A DNA stretch of 22,220 nucleotides, taken from NCBI GenBank assembly GCA_964624955.1, contig CAZUZF010000013.1, positions 1 to 22,220 of the forward strand, given 5' to 3'. Within the stretch, counting starts at the first letter, position 1. Each line of letters begins with the position of its first letter. A model generated the notes under the pieces. It was not told the DNA's origin. It ran no database searches and saw nothing but the letters and a program-made list of their open reading frames with translations. Shown here one piece after another: positions 14,389-19,769 of the stretch. Origin of the DNA: JACQHJ01 sp964624955 (GTDB taxonomy: Bacteria > Patescibacteriota > Microgenomatia > Levybacterales > UBA12049). Position numbers and translations under genes: made by a program.

Positions 14389-14565
14389 TTATCCTTTTCT
14401 AGGTACTTTTATCCCTTCTTTCCTTACTTGGGAAAGGCCAATGGCAATAGCTTGCCTTTTACTCTTTACCCTTCCTCCTTTTGTGCCAATAGTTAGTTTT
14501 CCTTTCTTATACTCACTTATTGCTTTTCTAACTTTTTCCTGCGCTTTATTTGGGTATTTTGCTAT
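14389..14565 (-). CDS. DUF6496-like small protein with apparent ATA start
   Basis: 58 codons on the minus strand. The chain begins (I/M)AKYPNKAQEKVRKAISEYKK and goes on GKLTIGTKGGRVKSKRQAI, then AIGLSQVRKEGIKVPRKG, ending at TAA 14391-14389. This matches the whole DUF6496 pattern ([KA]-x-KV-x-x-VM-x-E[FY]K-x-GKL-x-SG-x-KV-x-[SN]RKQAIAI-[AG]-LSEARK-x-G-x-K-[VI]-P), small basic proteins found widely in bacteria. No ATG, GTG or TTG occurs in frame: a TAA (14574-14572) closes the frame three codons upstream, and the codon where homologues have the initiator Met before AKYP is ATA (14565-14563). Either AUA is used or the start codon has been lost by one G-to-A change. It is convergent with the preceding gene. 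Confidence 0.7.
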   Translation of the reverse strand: MAKYPNKAQEKVRKAISEYKKGKLTIGTKGGRVKSKRQAIAIGLSQVRKEGIKVPRKG

Positions 14566-14626
14566 ATTTGCTTACTTTCTCTCTAGTAGAATATATAACG
14601 CAGGTAGATAATAAATATTTCTTTTA

Positions 14627-14655
14627 TTGAGCCTGAGGAGAATTTTTGGTATACT
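14627..14655 (+). promoter_or_regulatory. promoter of tRNA-Gly(GCC)
   Basis: TTGAGC (14627-14632), a 17-nt spacer, TATACT (14650-14655), 10 nt before the tRNA. Confidence 0.6.
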
Positions 14656-14665
14656 CTAAAAACAT

Positions 14666-14741
14666 GCGGGCGTAGTTCATCGGTTAGAATGTCTCCTTGC
14701 CAAGGAGAAGGCAGAGGGTTCAATTCCCTTCGCCCGCTCCA
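14666..14741 (+). tRNA. tRNA-Gly(GCC)
   Basis: The acceptor GCGGGCG pairs with CGCCCGC, the anticodon stem TCTCC/GGAGA has loop TTGCCAA (anticodon GCC), and the T loop is TTCAATT. Discriminator T, followed by CCA at 14739-14741, so the tail appears encoded here, unlike in most tRNAs of the window. Confidence 0.95.
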
Positions 14742-14793
14742 AATTAGCCTCATAATTTGACAAAATTAGAAAATTGTGCCAATCTTATTATTC

Positions 14794-15384
14794 ATGAGGA
14801 AGATAATTCTGCTCACTTCTTTTTTCCTTCTGACACCACTTACTCTAATTCTTTCTTTTACTTACCTTTACTTTATCTCATACCAAAAAAGCTCTCCCTT
14901 GTTTGCTTTTGAAAAGCAGCCCAAAGTAGCTTATGCTGCGCTGCCAAATAGAAATGAAGCTATTCTTCTTAAAACAAAAGATATTGATGCAAGGGTAGAG
15001 GCGGTTGAGGACTTTCTTTCGTATTACAAATCTGTTCTAACTCCTTTTGCAGACGAAATCGTGGCTATAGCTGATAAATATGATATTGATTACAGGCTAA
15101 TTCCAGCAATAGCAATGCAAGAGTCAACACTTTGTAAAAATCTTCCCAATAAACTTAAAGATTCACATAACTGTTGGGGGTTTGGAATTTATGGCAAGAA
15201 AGTAACCAGATTTAACAACTTCAACGATGCAATTGAAACTGTTACAAAAACACTGGCAACCAAATATAAAGCGCAAGGCTTAGAAACTCCAGAGGAGATA
15301 ATGAGCAAATATAACCCTGTAAGTACAGGCACGTGGGCAGAAGGAGTCTCAGGCTATATGGCCAGACTTAGCTTCAATTTATAG
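14794..15384 (+). CDS. exported lysozyme-like/transglycosylase-fold protein, paralogue 1
   Basis: 196 aa from the ATG at 14794 (a GTG at 14776 would add 6 residues; the ATG gives the better signal: MRK then a hydrophobic stretch 4-28). After a linker, residues 85-190 carry ADKYDIDYRLIPAIAMQEST with the probable catalytic Glu110, then SHNCWGFGIYGKKVTRF and FNDAIETVTKTLATKY, the layout of the lysozyme/SLT and glucosaminidase-like superfamily. It should cleave or bind peptidoglycan outside the membrane. It is paralogous to the gene at 15521. TTGACA at 14757-14762 is a likely -35; the -10 is unclear. Confidence 0.78.
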   Translation: MRKIILLTSFFLLTPLTLILSFTYLYFISYQKSSPLFAFEKQPKVAYAALPNRNEAILLKTKDIDARVEAVEDFLSYYKSVLTPFADEIVAIADKYDIDYRLIPAIAMQESTLCKNLPNKLKDSHNCWGFGIYGKKVTRFNNFNDAIETVTKTLATKYKAQGLETPEEIMSKYNPVSTGTWAEGVSGYMARLSFNL

Positions 15385-15390
15385 CTATAC

Positions 15391-15434
15391 CCTATAGTTT
15401 ACCTCTTGACAAACCTATAGTTATGTGATACACT
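15391..15434 (+). promoter_or_regulatory. promoter with two direct repeats (CCTATAGTT)
   Basis: TTGACA (15406-15411), a 17-nt spacer, TACACT (15429-15434). The 9-mer CCTATAGTT occurs at 15391-15399 upstream of the -35 and at 15414-15422 in the spacer, 23 bp apart (about two helical turns), which suits a dimeric regulator. The same 9-mer abuts the -35 of the gene at 3002. Confidence 0.55.
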
Positions 15435-15443
15435 GCCGAGCAG

Positions 15444-15487
15444 ATCCTAAGGTATGTCCTTCCAAATACATACGTTAGGATTTTTTT
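15444..15487 (+). terminator. intrinsic terminator in the 5' leader (attenuator 1)
   Basis: A 14-bp stem with a single G-G mismatch (15444-15457 with 15468-15481: ATCCTAAGGTATGT and ACATACGTTAGGAT), a 10-nt loop and seven T. It begins only about 3 nt after the predicted transcription start, so it either ends a roughly 47-nt RNA or acts as an attenuator for the downstream gene. Confidence 0.75.
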
Positions 15488-15489
15488 AT

Positions 15490-15519
15490 GGTTTGGTAAG
15501 TTTTTGCCAAACCTTTTTT
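15490..15519 (+). terminator. second intrinsic terminator directly before the ATG (attenuator 2)
   Basis: GGTTTGG (15490-15496) pairs with CCAAACC (15507-15513), followed by six T, ending one base before the ATG at 15521. There is no Shine-Dalgarno site between it and the start codon. Confidence 0.7.
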
Positions 15520-15520
15520 A

Positions 15521-16078
15521 ATGAAAAACAAATTAATAATTGTTCTTATTTTGGCATTAATACTTGCTTTTCCTTTATCTTCTTTTGGAGAGGAAAGGGC
15601 TTCTGCATCTTCTGCGGAAATTCAAACTGATTTTACTCAACCTGACAGCGAATATCTTTCCCGTGTCAGAACTTTAAAAGCGTACTTGGAAGCTTATGGT
15701 TCTCCTATGGCAGAAAACGCTGAGGATTTTGTAAGAGAGGCTAAAAGATACGATCTTGATTGGAGATTTGTTGCAGCCATTGCAGGTCTTGAATCAAGCT
15801 TTGGAAAAGCTATTCCTTACAACTCATATAACGCATGGGGTTGGGGAGTATATGGAGATAACGTAATTAGATTTGCTTCATGGAAAGAAGGAATACAAAC
15901 TATTTCCCAAGGACTTAGGGAAAAATACATGGATAAATGGGGAAAGACAAATGTTTATGAAATTGGCGCAGTTTATGCTGCCTCTCCCACCTGGGCAGTT
16001 AGGGTAGAAAGATTTATGGTAAATATTCAAGCTTTTGCCCTTTCCGATACGCAAAACATGCTTCCCCTTTCCTTTTAA
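15521..16078 (+). CDS. exported lysozyme-like/transglycosylase-fold protein, paralogue 2
   Basis: 185 aa. Signal peptide at residues 1-22 (cleavage near SFG before EER). The domain at residues 65-180 contains AKRYDLDWRFVAAIAGLESS with probable catalytic Glu91, YNAWGWGVYGDNVIRF, then the helix SWKEGIQTISQGLREKYMDK and SPTWAVRVERFM. It aligns motif for motif with the preceding gene (YDIDYRLIPAIAMQES / WGFGIYG), so the pair arose by duplication. Likely peptidoglycan cleavage or binding at the cell surface. The two tandem terminators between its promoter and ATG, with no Shine-Dalgarno site, suggest tight conditional expression. Confidence 0.8.
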   Translation: MKNKLIIVLILALILAFPLSSFGEERASASSAEIQTDFTQPDSEYLSRVRTLKAYLEAYGSPMAENAEDFVREAKRYDLDWRFVAAIAGLESSFGKAIPYNSYNAWGWGVYGDNVIRFASWKEGIQTISQGLREKYMDKWGKTNVYEIGAVYAASPTWAVRVERFMVNIQAFALSDTQNMLPLSF

Positions 16079-16104
16079 ATAGGGTATAATTGGCCTTAAC
16101 CTTT

Positions 16105-16193
16105 GCGGACGTGGTGGAATGGTAGACACGCAAGGTTTAGGACCTTGTAGCCTTTAAAAAGCTGTGGGGGTTCAAGTCCCTTCGTCCGCACCA
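16105..16193 (+). tRNA. tRNA-Leu(UAG)
   Basis: Class II. The acceptor GCGGACG pairs with CGTCCGC, the anticodon stem CAAGG/CCTTG has loop TTTAGGA (anticodon TAG), and a long variable arm precedes T loop TTCAAGT. Discriminator A at 16190, followed by CCA at 16191-16193. TATAAT at 16085-16090. Confidence 0.95.
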
Positions 16194-16222
16194 ATAAATA
16201 ATAAAATATATAAATAGAATTT

Positions 16223-17056
16223 ATGAATACTCAATCAACAGCTAAAAGACTGGATGATGGAACAATAGATTTAACTGTTGTAATTCCATGGAGCCTGGTT
16301 AAAAAAACATTAGATGAGGTAATTGATGGGCATGTAAAAGATGCTACAATGCCTGGATTTAGAAAAGGAAAAGCACCAAGAAAACTCGTTGAAGAAAGTT
16401 TGGATAAAACACATATTAAAGAGGATGTATTAAGAAAACTGCTTCCTCAAGCTTATGCCGAAAGTGTAAGAGAGCATAAAATCACACCCATAATTTCTCC
16501 TAAAATTCATGTTACAAAGATTGATGACCAAAAGGATTGGGAATTTAGCGCTCAAACTTGTGAAATGCCCAAAATTTCTTTAGGAAACTATAAAGATGAG
16601 GTTAAAAAAGTAACCAGCAAATCAAAAATTGTTGTACCAGGTAAAGAACCAACACCTGTTAGCTTTGAAGAAATCACAAAAGCGCTTTTAGATAGTATCA
16701 AATTAACCGTGCCAAACGTTATATTAGAGCAGGAGGTTGAAAAATTGCTTGCTCAAACTTTAGATGAGATAAAAAGACTGGGATTAACTCTTGACCAATA
16801 TTTAGCCTCAACAGGTAAGACTATTGAGTCATTAAGAAACGGTTACAGACAAAAAGCCCAAAATGACGTAAAACTTGAATTTATATTACAAGAGATTGCA
16901 AAGACAGAAAATATTACAGTTGAGGATAAAGAAATACAAGAGGCTATCAATACTGCAAAGACGCAAGCCGAAAAACAAAATCTTGAGCAAAACAGATATT
17001 TACTTGCCAGTATTATAAGACAGCAAAAAACCCTTGATTTTCTAAAAAACCTGTGA
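16223..17056 (+). CDS. tig: trigger factor without PPIase domain
   Basis: 277 aa against about 430 for canonical trigger factor. The N-terminal ribosome-binding domain is present with its signature GFRKGKAPR at residues 45-53, which docks at L23 near the nascent chain exit. Near residue 130 the chain passes straight into the helical C-terminal chaperone domain (FEEITKALLDSIKLTVPNVI, LEQEVEKLLAQTLDEIKRLG, ending with RYLLASIIRQQKTLDFL). The middle FKBP-type prolyl isomerase domain is missing. It should still work as a ribosome-bound holdase. A TATAAA at 16209-16214 ends 8 nt before the ATG. Confidence 0.88.
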   Translation: MNTQSTAKRLDDGTIDLTVVIPWSLVKKTLDEVIDGHVKDATMPGFRKGKAPRKLVEESLDKTHIKEDVLRKLLPQAYAESVREHKITPIISPKIHVTKIDDQKDWEFSAQTCEMPKISLGNYKDEVKKVTSKSKIVVPGKEPTPVSFEEITKALLDSIKLTVPNVILEQEVEKLLAQTLDEIKRLGLTLDQYLASTGKTIESLRNGYRQKAQNDVKLEFILQEIAKTENITVEDKEIQEAINTAKTQAEKQNLEQNRYLLASIIRQQKTLDFLKNL

Positions 17057-17075
17057 TATACAGGACTTATAAGAT

Positions 17076-17720
17076 ATGGCAGCAAAAAACCCTTTAAAAA
17101 CATTAAGAGAAAAAAACCTCACAGAGGCAGGATTTGAGGTGGCGAAACTTGGGGCAAAATCAGTCAGGGAAGAGCTTGATCACGAATGGAAAACCTTTAT
17201 GAGACAGGCTTTGGGAACTGCCGAACAAGCGGCAAGAGATGCAAAAGCCATGGAAGGAGAACTACAGGAGGGCCAGGAAATATCTTTTGCAAGGGCAAGG
17301 AAAGAACAAAAAGAGACAAAAGCGGAAGTTGAGCCTGGTATTGATTACAGAAGGGAAGTAATTCAGGTAGAGACAATGCACATTCAAAGAGAAAACCAAG
17401 AGCTACGAGGACAGCTTGAGCAGATAAGAATTGAGCTTAGAAAAATTGTTGAAACTTCAAAAGAGCTCGAAGTTACATTTAAAGAGGTTACAAAAGAAAC
17501 TATCCAGCAAACAGTCAAACCCGGTAAATATCATGTTAGCTTTTTTGAGTGGATGCTTTCTACAATCCAGAATGCAAGGGTAAGAATTGAAAGCTCTGCT
17601 TCCTGGCTAACTGCAGTAACTAGCAAAAGATCTAAAAAAGACTATTGGAGCCTTGCAAAATCCCATGGCACAAGTTTTTCACTATCTGGAGAAAGAGTTG
17701 TGGCCCAGCAAACGGGCTAA
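17076..17720 (+). CDS. coiled-coil protein (DUF5660-like)
   Basis: 214 aa. The basic N-terminus (KNPLKTLREKNLTEAGFEVAK) leads to a long coiled coil (roughly residues 45-155; QRENQELRGQLEQIRIELRK) and a distinct C-terminal module: PGKYHVSFFEWMLSTIQNAR, then SSASWLTAV and the tail GTSFSLSGERVVAQQTG. I recall this tail as the hallmark of a Microgenomates-type family (DUF5660), but could not check it. There is no signal peptide or membrane segment. It follows tig by 19 bp and is probably cotranscribed. A GGGCTA/TAGCCC hairpin overlaps its stop. Function unknown. Confidence 0.65.
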   Translation: MAAKNPLKTLREKNLTEAGFEVAKLGAKSVREELDHEWKTFMRQALGTAEQAARDAKAMEGELQEGQEISFARARKEQKETKAEVEPGIDYRREVIQVETMHIQRENQELRGQLEQIRIELRKIVETSKELEVTFKEVTKETIQQTVKPGKYHVSFFEWMLSTIQNARVRIESSASWLTAVTSKRSKKDYWSLAKSHGTSFSLSGERVVAQQTG

Positions 17721-17730
17721 AAATAGCCCC

Positions 17731-17759
17731 TTGACACAATCTGATCTATTTTGTAGAAT
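17731..17759 (+). promoter_or_regulatory. consensus promoter of leader RNA copy 1
   Basis: Exact TTGACA (17731-17736), a 17-nt spacer, TAGAAT (17754-17759). Predicted start near 17766. The same promoter is repeated at copy 2. Confidence 0.8.
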
Positions 17760-17765
17760 AACTTT

Positions 17766-17880
17766 TACAGTATGAAATCTTTAATTATAGTCAAACTCCT
17801 TATTAACGCCTAAAGGGCGGGAGTTTGTCTTGTGATAAAGATTTATGGATAAGACACCCGCCGGAAATGGCGGTTTTTTT
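17766..17880 (+). ncRNA. structured leader RNA, copy 1, ending in a terminator
   Basis: About 115 nt between a strong promoter and a Shine-Dalgarno-led ORF. P1: AAATCTTTA (17775-17783) with TAAAGATTT (17836-17844). P2: CAAACTCC (17792-17799) with GGAGTTTG (17820-17827), capped by CGCC/GGCG with a TAAAG loop. Terminator: CCGCC (17858-17862) with GGCGG (17869-17873) and seven T. GGCGGG at 17816-17821 can instead pair with CCCGCC at 17857-17862, undoing the terminator. This looks like a riboswitch/attenuator or a separate small RNA. It matches no known class that I can recognise. Confidence 0.7.
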
Positions 17881-17904
17881 ATGTTTAAAGGGAGGTGAAA
17901 TATT

Positions 17905-18093
17905 ATGGAAGGAAGATATAATAACGCAGACGCAAGAAGAGCAAGAGAAATGGTTAGAAGGATAGCTCGACAATTTGGTGATCCAAATGCTGGACAAGAA
18001 TATAGAGATCCTTATGCTCGAAATGCTTTTGCTGTAAGAGAAACTGTATTTAGGGCAAGATCAAATGATCACGTAGCAGGCGGGTTAAGATAA
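17905..18093 (+). CDS. small Arg-rich hypothetical protein A
   Basis: 62 aa, 12 Arg, starting MEGRYNNADARRAREMVRRI. It is hydrophilic, probably helical and then disordered, with no Cys, signal or membrane segment. The strong Shine-Dalgarno GGGAGGTG ends 7 nt before the ATG, directly downstream of leader RNA copy 1 and its terminator. Not recognised. Basic charge suggests RNA or DNA binding, but this is only inference. First of three tiny proteins in a row. Confidence 0.6.
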   Translation: MEGRYNNADARRAREMVRRIARQFGDPNAGQEYRDPYARNAFAVRETVFRARSNDHVAGGLR

Positions 18094-18131
18094 TCGCCTA
18101 AAAAATTTATTAAAAAGGAGGTGTTTTTATT

Positions 18132-18332
18132 ATGAAAATAGAAGCAAGAGATGGCGTGGGAGGACCGGCCGATTATCAACTTCACAGACAAGGTGTCGGA
18201 GAACCAGTCGTGGTTAACCCTACTCATCTTCGGGTTACAAATAGAGCGTCTATTGATTCAGTCGCAGGCGTAATGCAAGGCGTAGTTGATTCAAGAAGAC
18301 AAAGAGCTCAATCCAGAAGCGCAAGGCAGTAA
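18132..18332 (+). CDS. small basic hypothetical protein B
   Basis: 66 aa. After a Gly-rich start (MKIEARDGVGGPADYQLHRQ) come two short strands (EPVVVNPTHLRVTN) and a basic helical tail rich in Arg/Ser/Gln (RRQRAQSRSARQ). A perfect AAAGGAGGTG Shine-Dalgarno precedes the ATG by 11 nt. It shares the transcript of leader RNA copy 1, 38 bp after protein A. No family recognised. Confidence 0.6.
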   Translation: MKIEARDGVGGPADYQLHRQGVGEPVVVNPTHLRVTNRASIDSVAGVMQGVVDSRRQRAQSRSARQ

Positions 18333-18351
18333 AGATAATTAATTTTATCTT

Positions 18352-18382
18352 TAATTGCTCGTTGACAATTGATGAGCAATTA
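18352..18382. promoter_or_regulatory. 9-bp inverted repeat flanking the -35 of leader copy 2 (operator?)
   Basis: TAATTGCTC (18352-18360) and GAGCAATTA (18374-18382) are perfect inverted repeats around 13 nt that contain TTGACA. The placement suits a repressor site. Copy 1 has no such repeat, so the two promoters may be regulated differently. Confidence 0.5.
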
Positions 18383-18390
18383 TTTAGAAT
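18362..18390 (+). promoter_or_regulatory. consensus promoter of leader RNA copy 2
   Basis: Exact TTGACA (18362-18367), a 17-nt spacer, TAGAAT (18385-18390), the same boxes and spacing as copy 1. Confidence 0.8.
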
Positions 18391-18396
18391 TTATTC

Positions 18397-18508
18397 TAAT
18401 CATGAAATCTTTATGCATGTGTCAAATGTCCTTTAACGCTTAAACGGCGGGGAATTTGATTTGTGTAACAAAGATTTATAAAAACCCGCCAGAAACAGGC
18501 GGTTTTTT
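18397..18508 (+). ncRNA. structured leader RNA, copy 2, ending in a terminator
   Basis: Homologous to copy 1. P1: AAATCTTT (18405-18412) with AAAGATTT (18470-18477). P2: TCAAAT (18422-18427) with ATTTGA (18454-18459), extended by TCC/GGA and capped by CGCT/GGCG with a TAAAC loop. Terminator: CCGCC (18486-18490) with GGCGG (18498-18502) and six T. The alternative pair GGCGGG (18446-18451) with CCCGCC (18485-18490) is kept. P2 differs in sequence from copy 1 but still pairs, and the terminator loop differs, which supports structure conservation rather than simple sequence duplication. Confidence 0.7.
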
Positions 18509-18534
18509 ATTAGAAAAAAGGGGGTGAGTTATAA

Positions 18535-18744
18535 ATGAATGAAGGAATAAGACCAAGAATCGATTTAAGAGGGGAGTATAGACCTCAAGGACAGAACAGA
18601 TTTCATGTAGTGGTTCCCGAGGATTTAATTGCTAACGGAATAAGGGTATCTGAACATGCGGTAGCCGCAACCCCTGGGTGGGGTGAGGAAGGACTTAGAA
18701 GATATAGACAAGCAAGGCTAGTTGCAGAAACCACAGGTCGATAA
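18535..18744 (+). CDS. small Arg-rich hypothetical protein C
   Basis: 69 aa. MNEGIRPRIDLRGEYRPQGQ is a basic start; then FHVVVPEDLIANGIRVSEHA resembles a short strand-helix unit, followed by WGEEGLRRYRQARLVAETT, an amphipathic basic helix. The Shine-Dalgarno GGGGGTGAG is about 6-9 nt before the ATG, directly after leader RNA copy 2. Size, charge and the leader link it to proteins A and B although the sequences do not align clearly. Function unknown. Confidence 0.6.
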   Translation: MNEGIRPRIDLRGEYRPQGQNRFHVVVPEDLIANGIRVSEHAVAATPGWGEEGLRRYRQARLVAETTGR

Positions 18745-18774
18745 ATTGTTTTTATATCTTTATTTTGTTAAAAT

Positions 18775-18802
18775 AAACGAGTCTTTGAGGGAAGGCTCGT
18801 TT
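18775..18802 (+). terminator. weak terminator-like hairpin after protein C
   Basis: AAACGAG (18775-18781) pairs with CTCGTTT (18796-18802), with a 14-nt loop that can form an inner CTT/AAG helix. It runs directly into tRNA-Val(GAC) at 18805, so it may instead be the 5' leader of the tRNA; TAAAAT at 18769-18774 could be the tRNA's -10. Confidence 0.4.
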
Positions 18803-18804
18803 TA

Positions 18805-18878
18805 GGGCTCGTAGCTCAGTTGGTTAGAGCGTTGCATTGACATTGCAAAGGTCAGAAGTTCGACTCTTCTCGGGCCCA
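18805..18878 (+). tRNA. tRNA-Val(GAC)
   Basis: 74 nt. The acceptor GGGCTCG pairs with CGGGCCC (one G-U), the anticodon stem TTGCA/TGCAA has loop TTGACAT (anticodon GAC), and the T loop is TTCGACT. Discriminator A; no encoded CCA. Second Val isoacceptor of the window. Confidence 0.95.
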
Positions 18879-18904
18879 CTTTATTTTGTGCTACAATAAA
18901 TTAA

Positions 18905-19474
18905 ATGACAAGACAAGAAGCACTTCAATTATTATCCCAAAACGTTAAAAACCAAAACCTCATAAAACATATGCTTTCTACTGAAGCTGTAATGAGAGCT
19001 TTATATTTAAGACTTAACCCAAATCCCAATACTGAAACATTAGATGATTGGGGGTTGGTTGGTTTACTTCATGATTTAGACTATGAGCTTTGTAAAGATC
19101 ATCCTGAAAAACATGGGATAGTTTCTGCTGAAAAACTCAAAGGAAAACTTGATCCTTTACTTATTCATGCAATTATGGCTCATAATTACAAATATACAAA
19201 AGTCATGCCAGATTCTTTAATGGATTGGTCCATATCCTCCTGCGATGAGTTAACTGGTCTTATTATTGCCGCAACACTTGTGTCTCCCCAAAAAAAACTT
19301 GCATCTATTACTTCTGATTTTGTTTTAAACAGATTTAAGGAAAAATCATTCGCAAGGGGAGCAAACAGGGAACAGATTAAAAATTGTGAGGAAAAATTAA
19401 ACATCCCATTAAACGAGTTTGTGGCAATTGGACTTACCGCAATGCAAAAGATATCGCAAAGCTTAGGTCTTTAA
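18905..19474 (+). CDS. HD-domain hydrolase
   Basis: 189 aa. HD superfamily layout: His22 (IKHMLSTEAVMRAL), the HD doublet His56-Asp57 (VGLLHDLDYE), His70 (PEKHGIVSAE), His93 (IMAHNYKY) and a late Asp in SSCDELTGLI. This is the form annotated as predicted HDIG/HD hydrolase with metal-dependent phosphohydrolase activity; the substrate is unknown. TACAAT at 18892-18897 ends 7 nt before the ATG, giving a leaderless mRNA. It starts only 26 bp after tRNA-Val(GAC). Confidence 0.85.
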   Translation: MTRQEALQLLSQNVKNQNLIKHMLSTEAVMRALYLRLNPNPNTETLDDWGLVGLLHDLDYELCKDHPEKHGIVSAEKLKGKLDPLLIHAIMAHNYKYTKVMPDSLMDWSISSCDELTGLIIAATLVSPQKKLASITSDFVLNRFKEKSFARGANREQIKNCEEKLNIPLNEFVAIGLTAMQKISQSLGL

Positions 19475-19511
19475 CTTGACAAATTAGTATAAATACAAAT
19501 ATGCTTTAACT

Positions 19512-19733
19512 ATGGAACCTCACCAGGGAGTGCATAGAGACAAAAAAGAAATTATAGTTAATAATTTTATAGGCGGTCTTTCCTGGGCTTTGGGTGCAAC
19601 GATAGGTCTTGCCATTATTATTGCAATCCTTGGAATAATTTTGCGAAATATTAATTTAGTTCCCTTTGTCGGCAATTTTGTAGCAGACATCATAAACTTT
19701 ATAATTGATAAGAGGCCTGATTTAATAAGATAG
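19512..19733 (+). CDS. small membrane protein (DUF5665-like)
   Basis: 73 aa. A charged N-terminus (HRDKKEIIVNNF) leads to a Gly-containing hydrophobic helix (GGLSWALGATIGLAIIIAIL) and a second hydrophobic stretch with NLVPFVGNFVADIINFII, the NFI-G-x-x-x-G-x-G and P-x-[IV]-G-x-[FI] pattern of DUF5665-type proteins. One or two membrane segments. TTGACA at 19476-19481 with TATGCT (19500-19505) ends 6 nt before the ATG. Function unknown. It lies just upstream of thrS, which has its own -10. Confidence 0.7.
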   Translation: MEPHQGVHRDKKEIIVNNFIGGLSWALGATIGLAIIIAILGIILRNINLVPFVGNFVADIINFIIDKRPDLIR

Positions 19734-19769
19734 CTATACATCTTAAATTAAAGTTGATAAAATAACCTC

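Noticed and set aside
6095..14483. 15-mer shared by 6095-6109 and 14469-14483 (encoding GTKGG on the minus strand)
   Set aside because: One 15-mer match is near chance in an AT-rich 22-kb window, and the flanks do not align as proteins.
14314..14496. Plus-strand 60-codon frame
   Set aside because: Overlaps the end of the 138-aa gene and is antisense to the DUF6496-like gene, which has a family match.
17803..17997. Minus-strand 64-codon frame across leader RNA copy 1
   Set aside because: Antisense to the promoter, structured leader and protein A; no promoter or ribosome site of its own.
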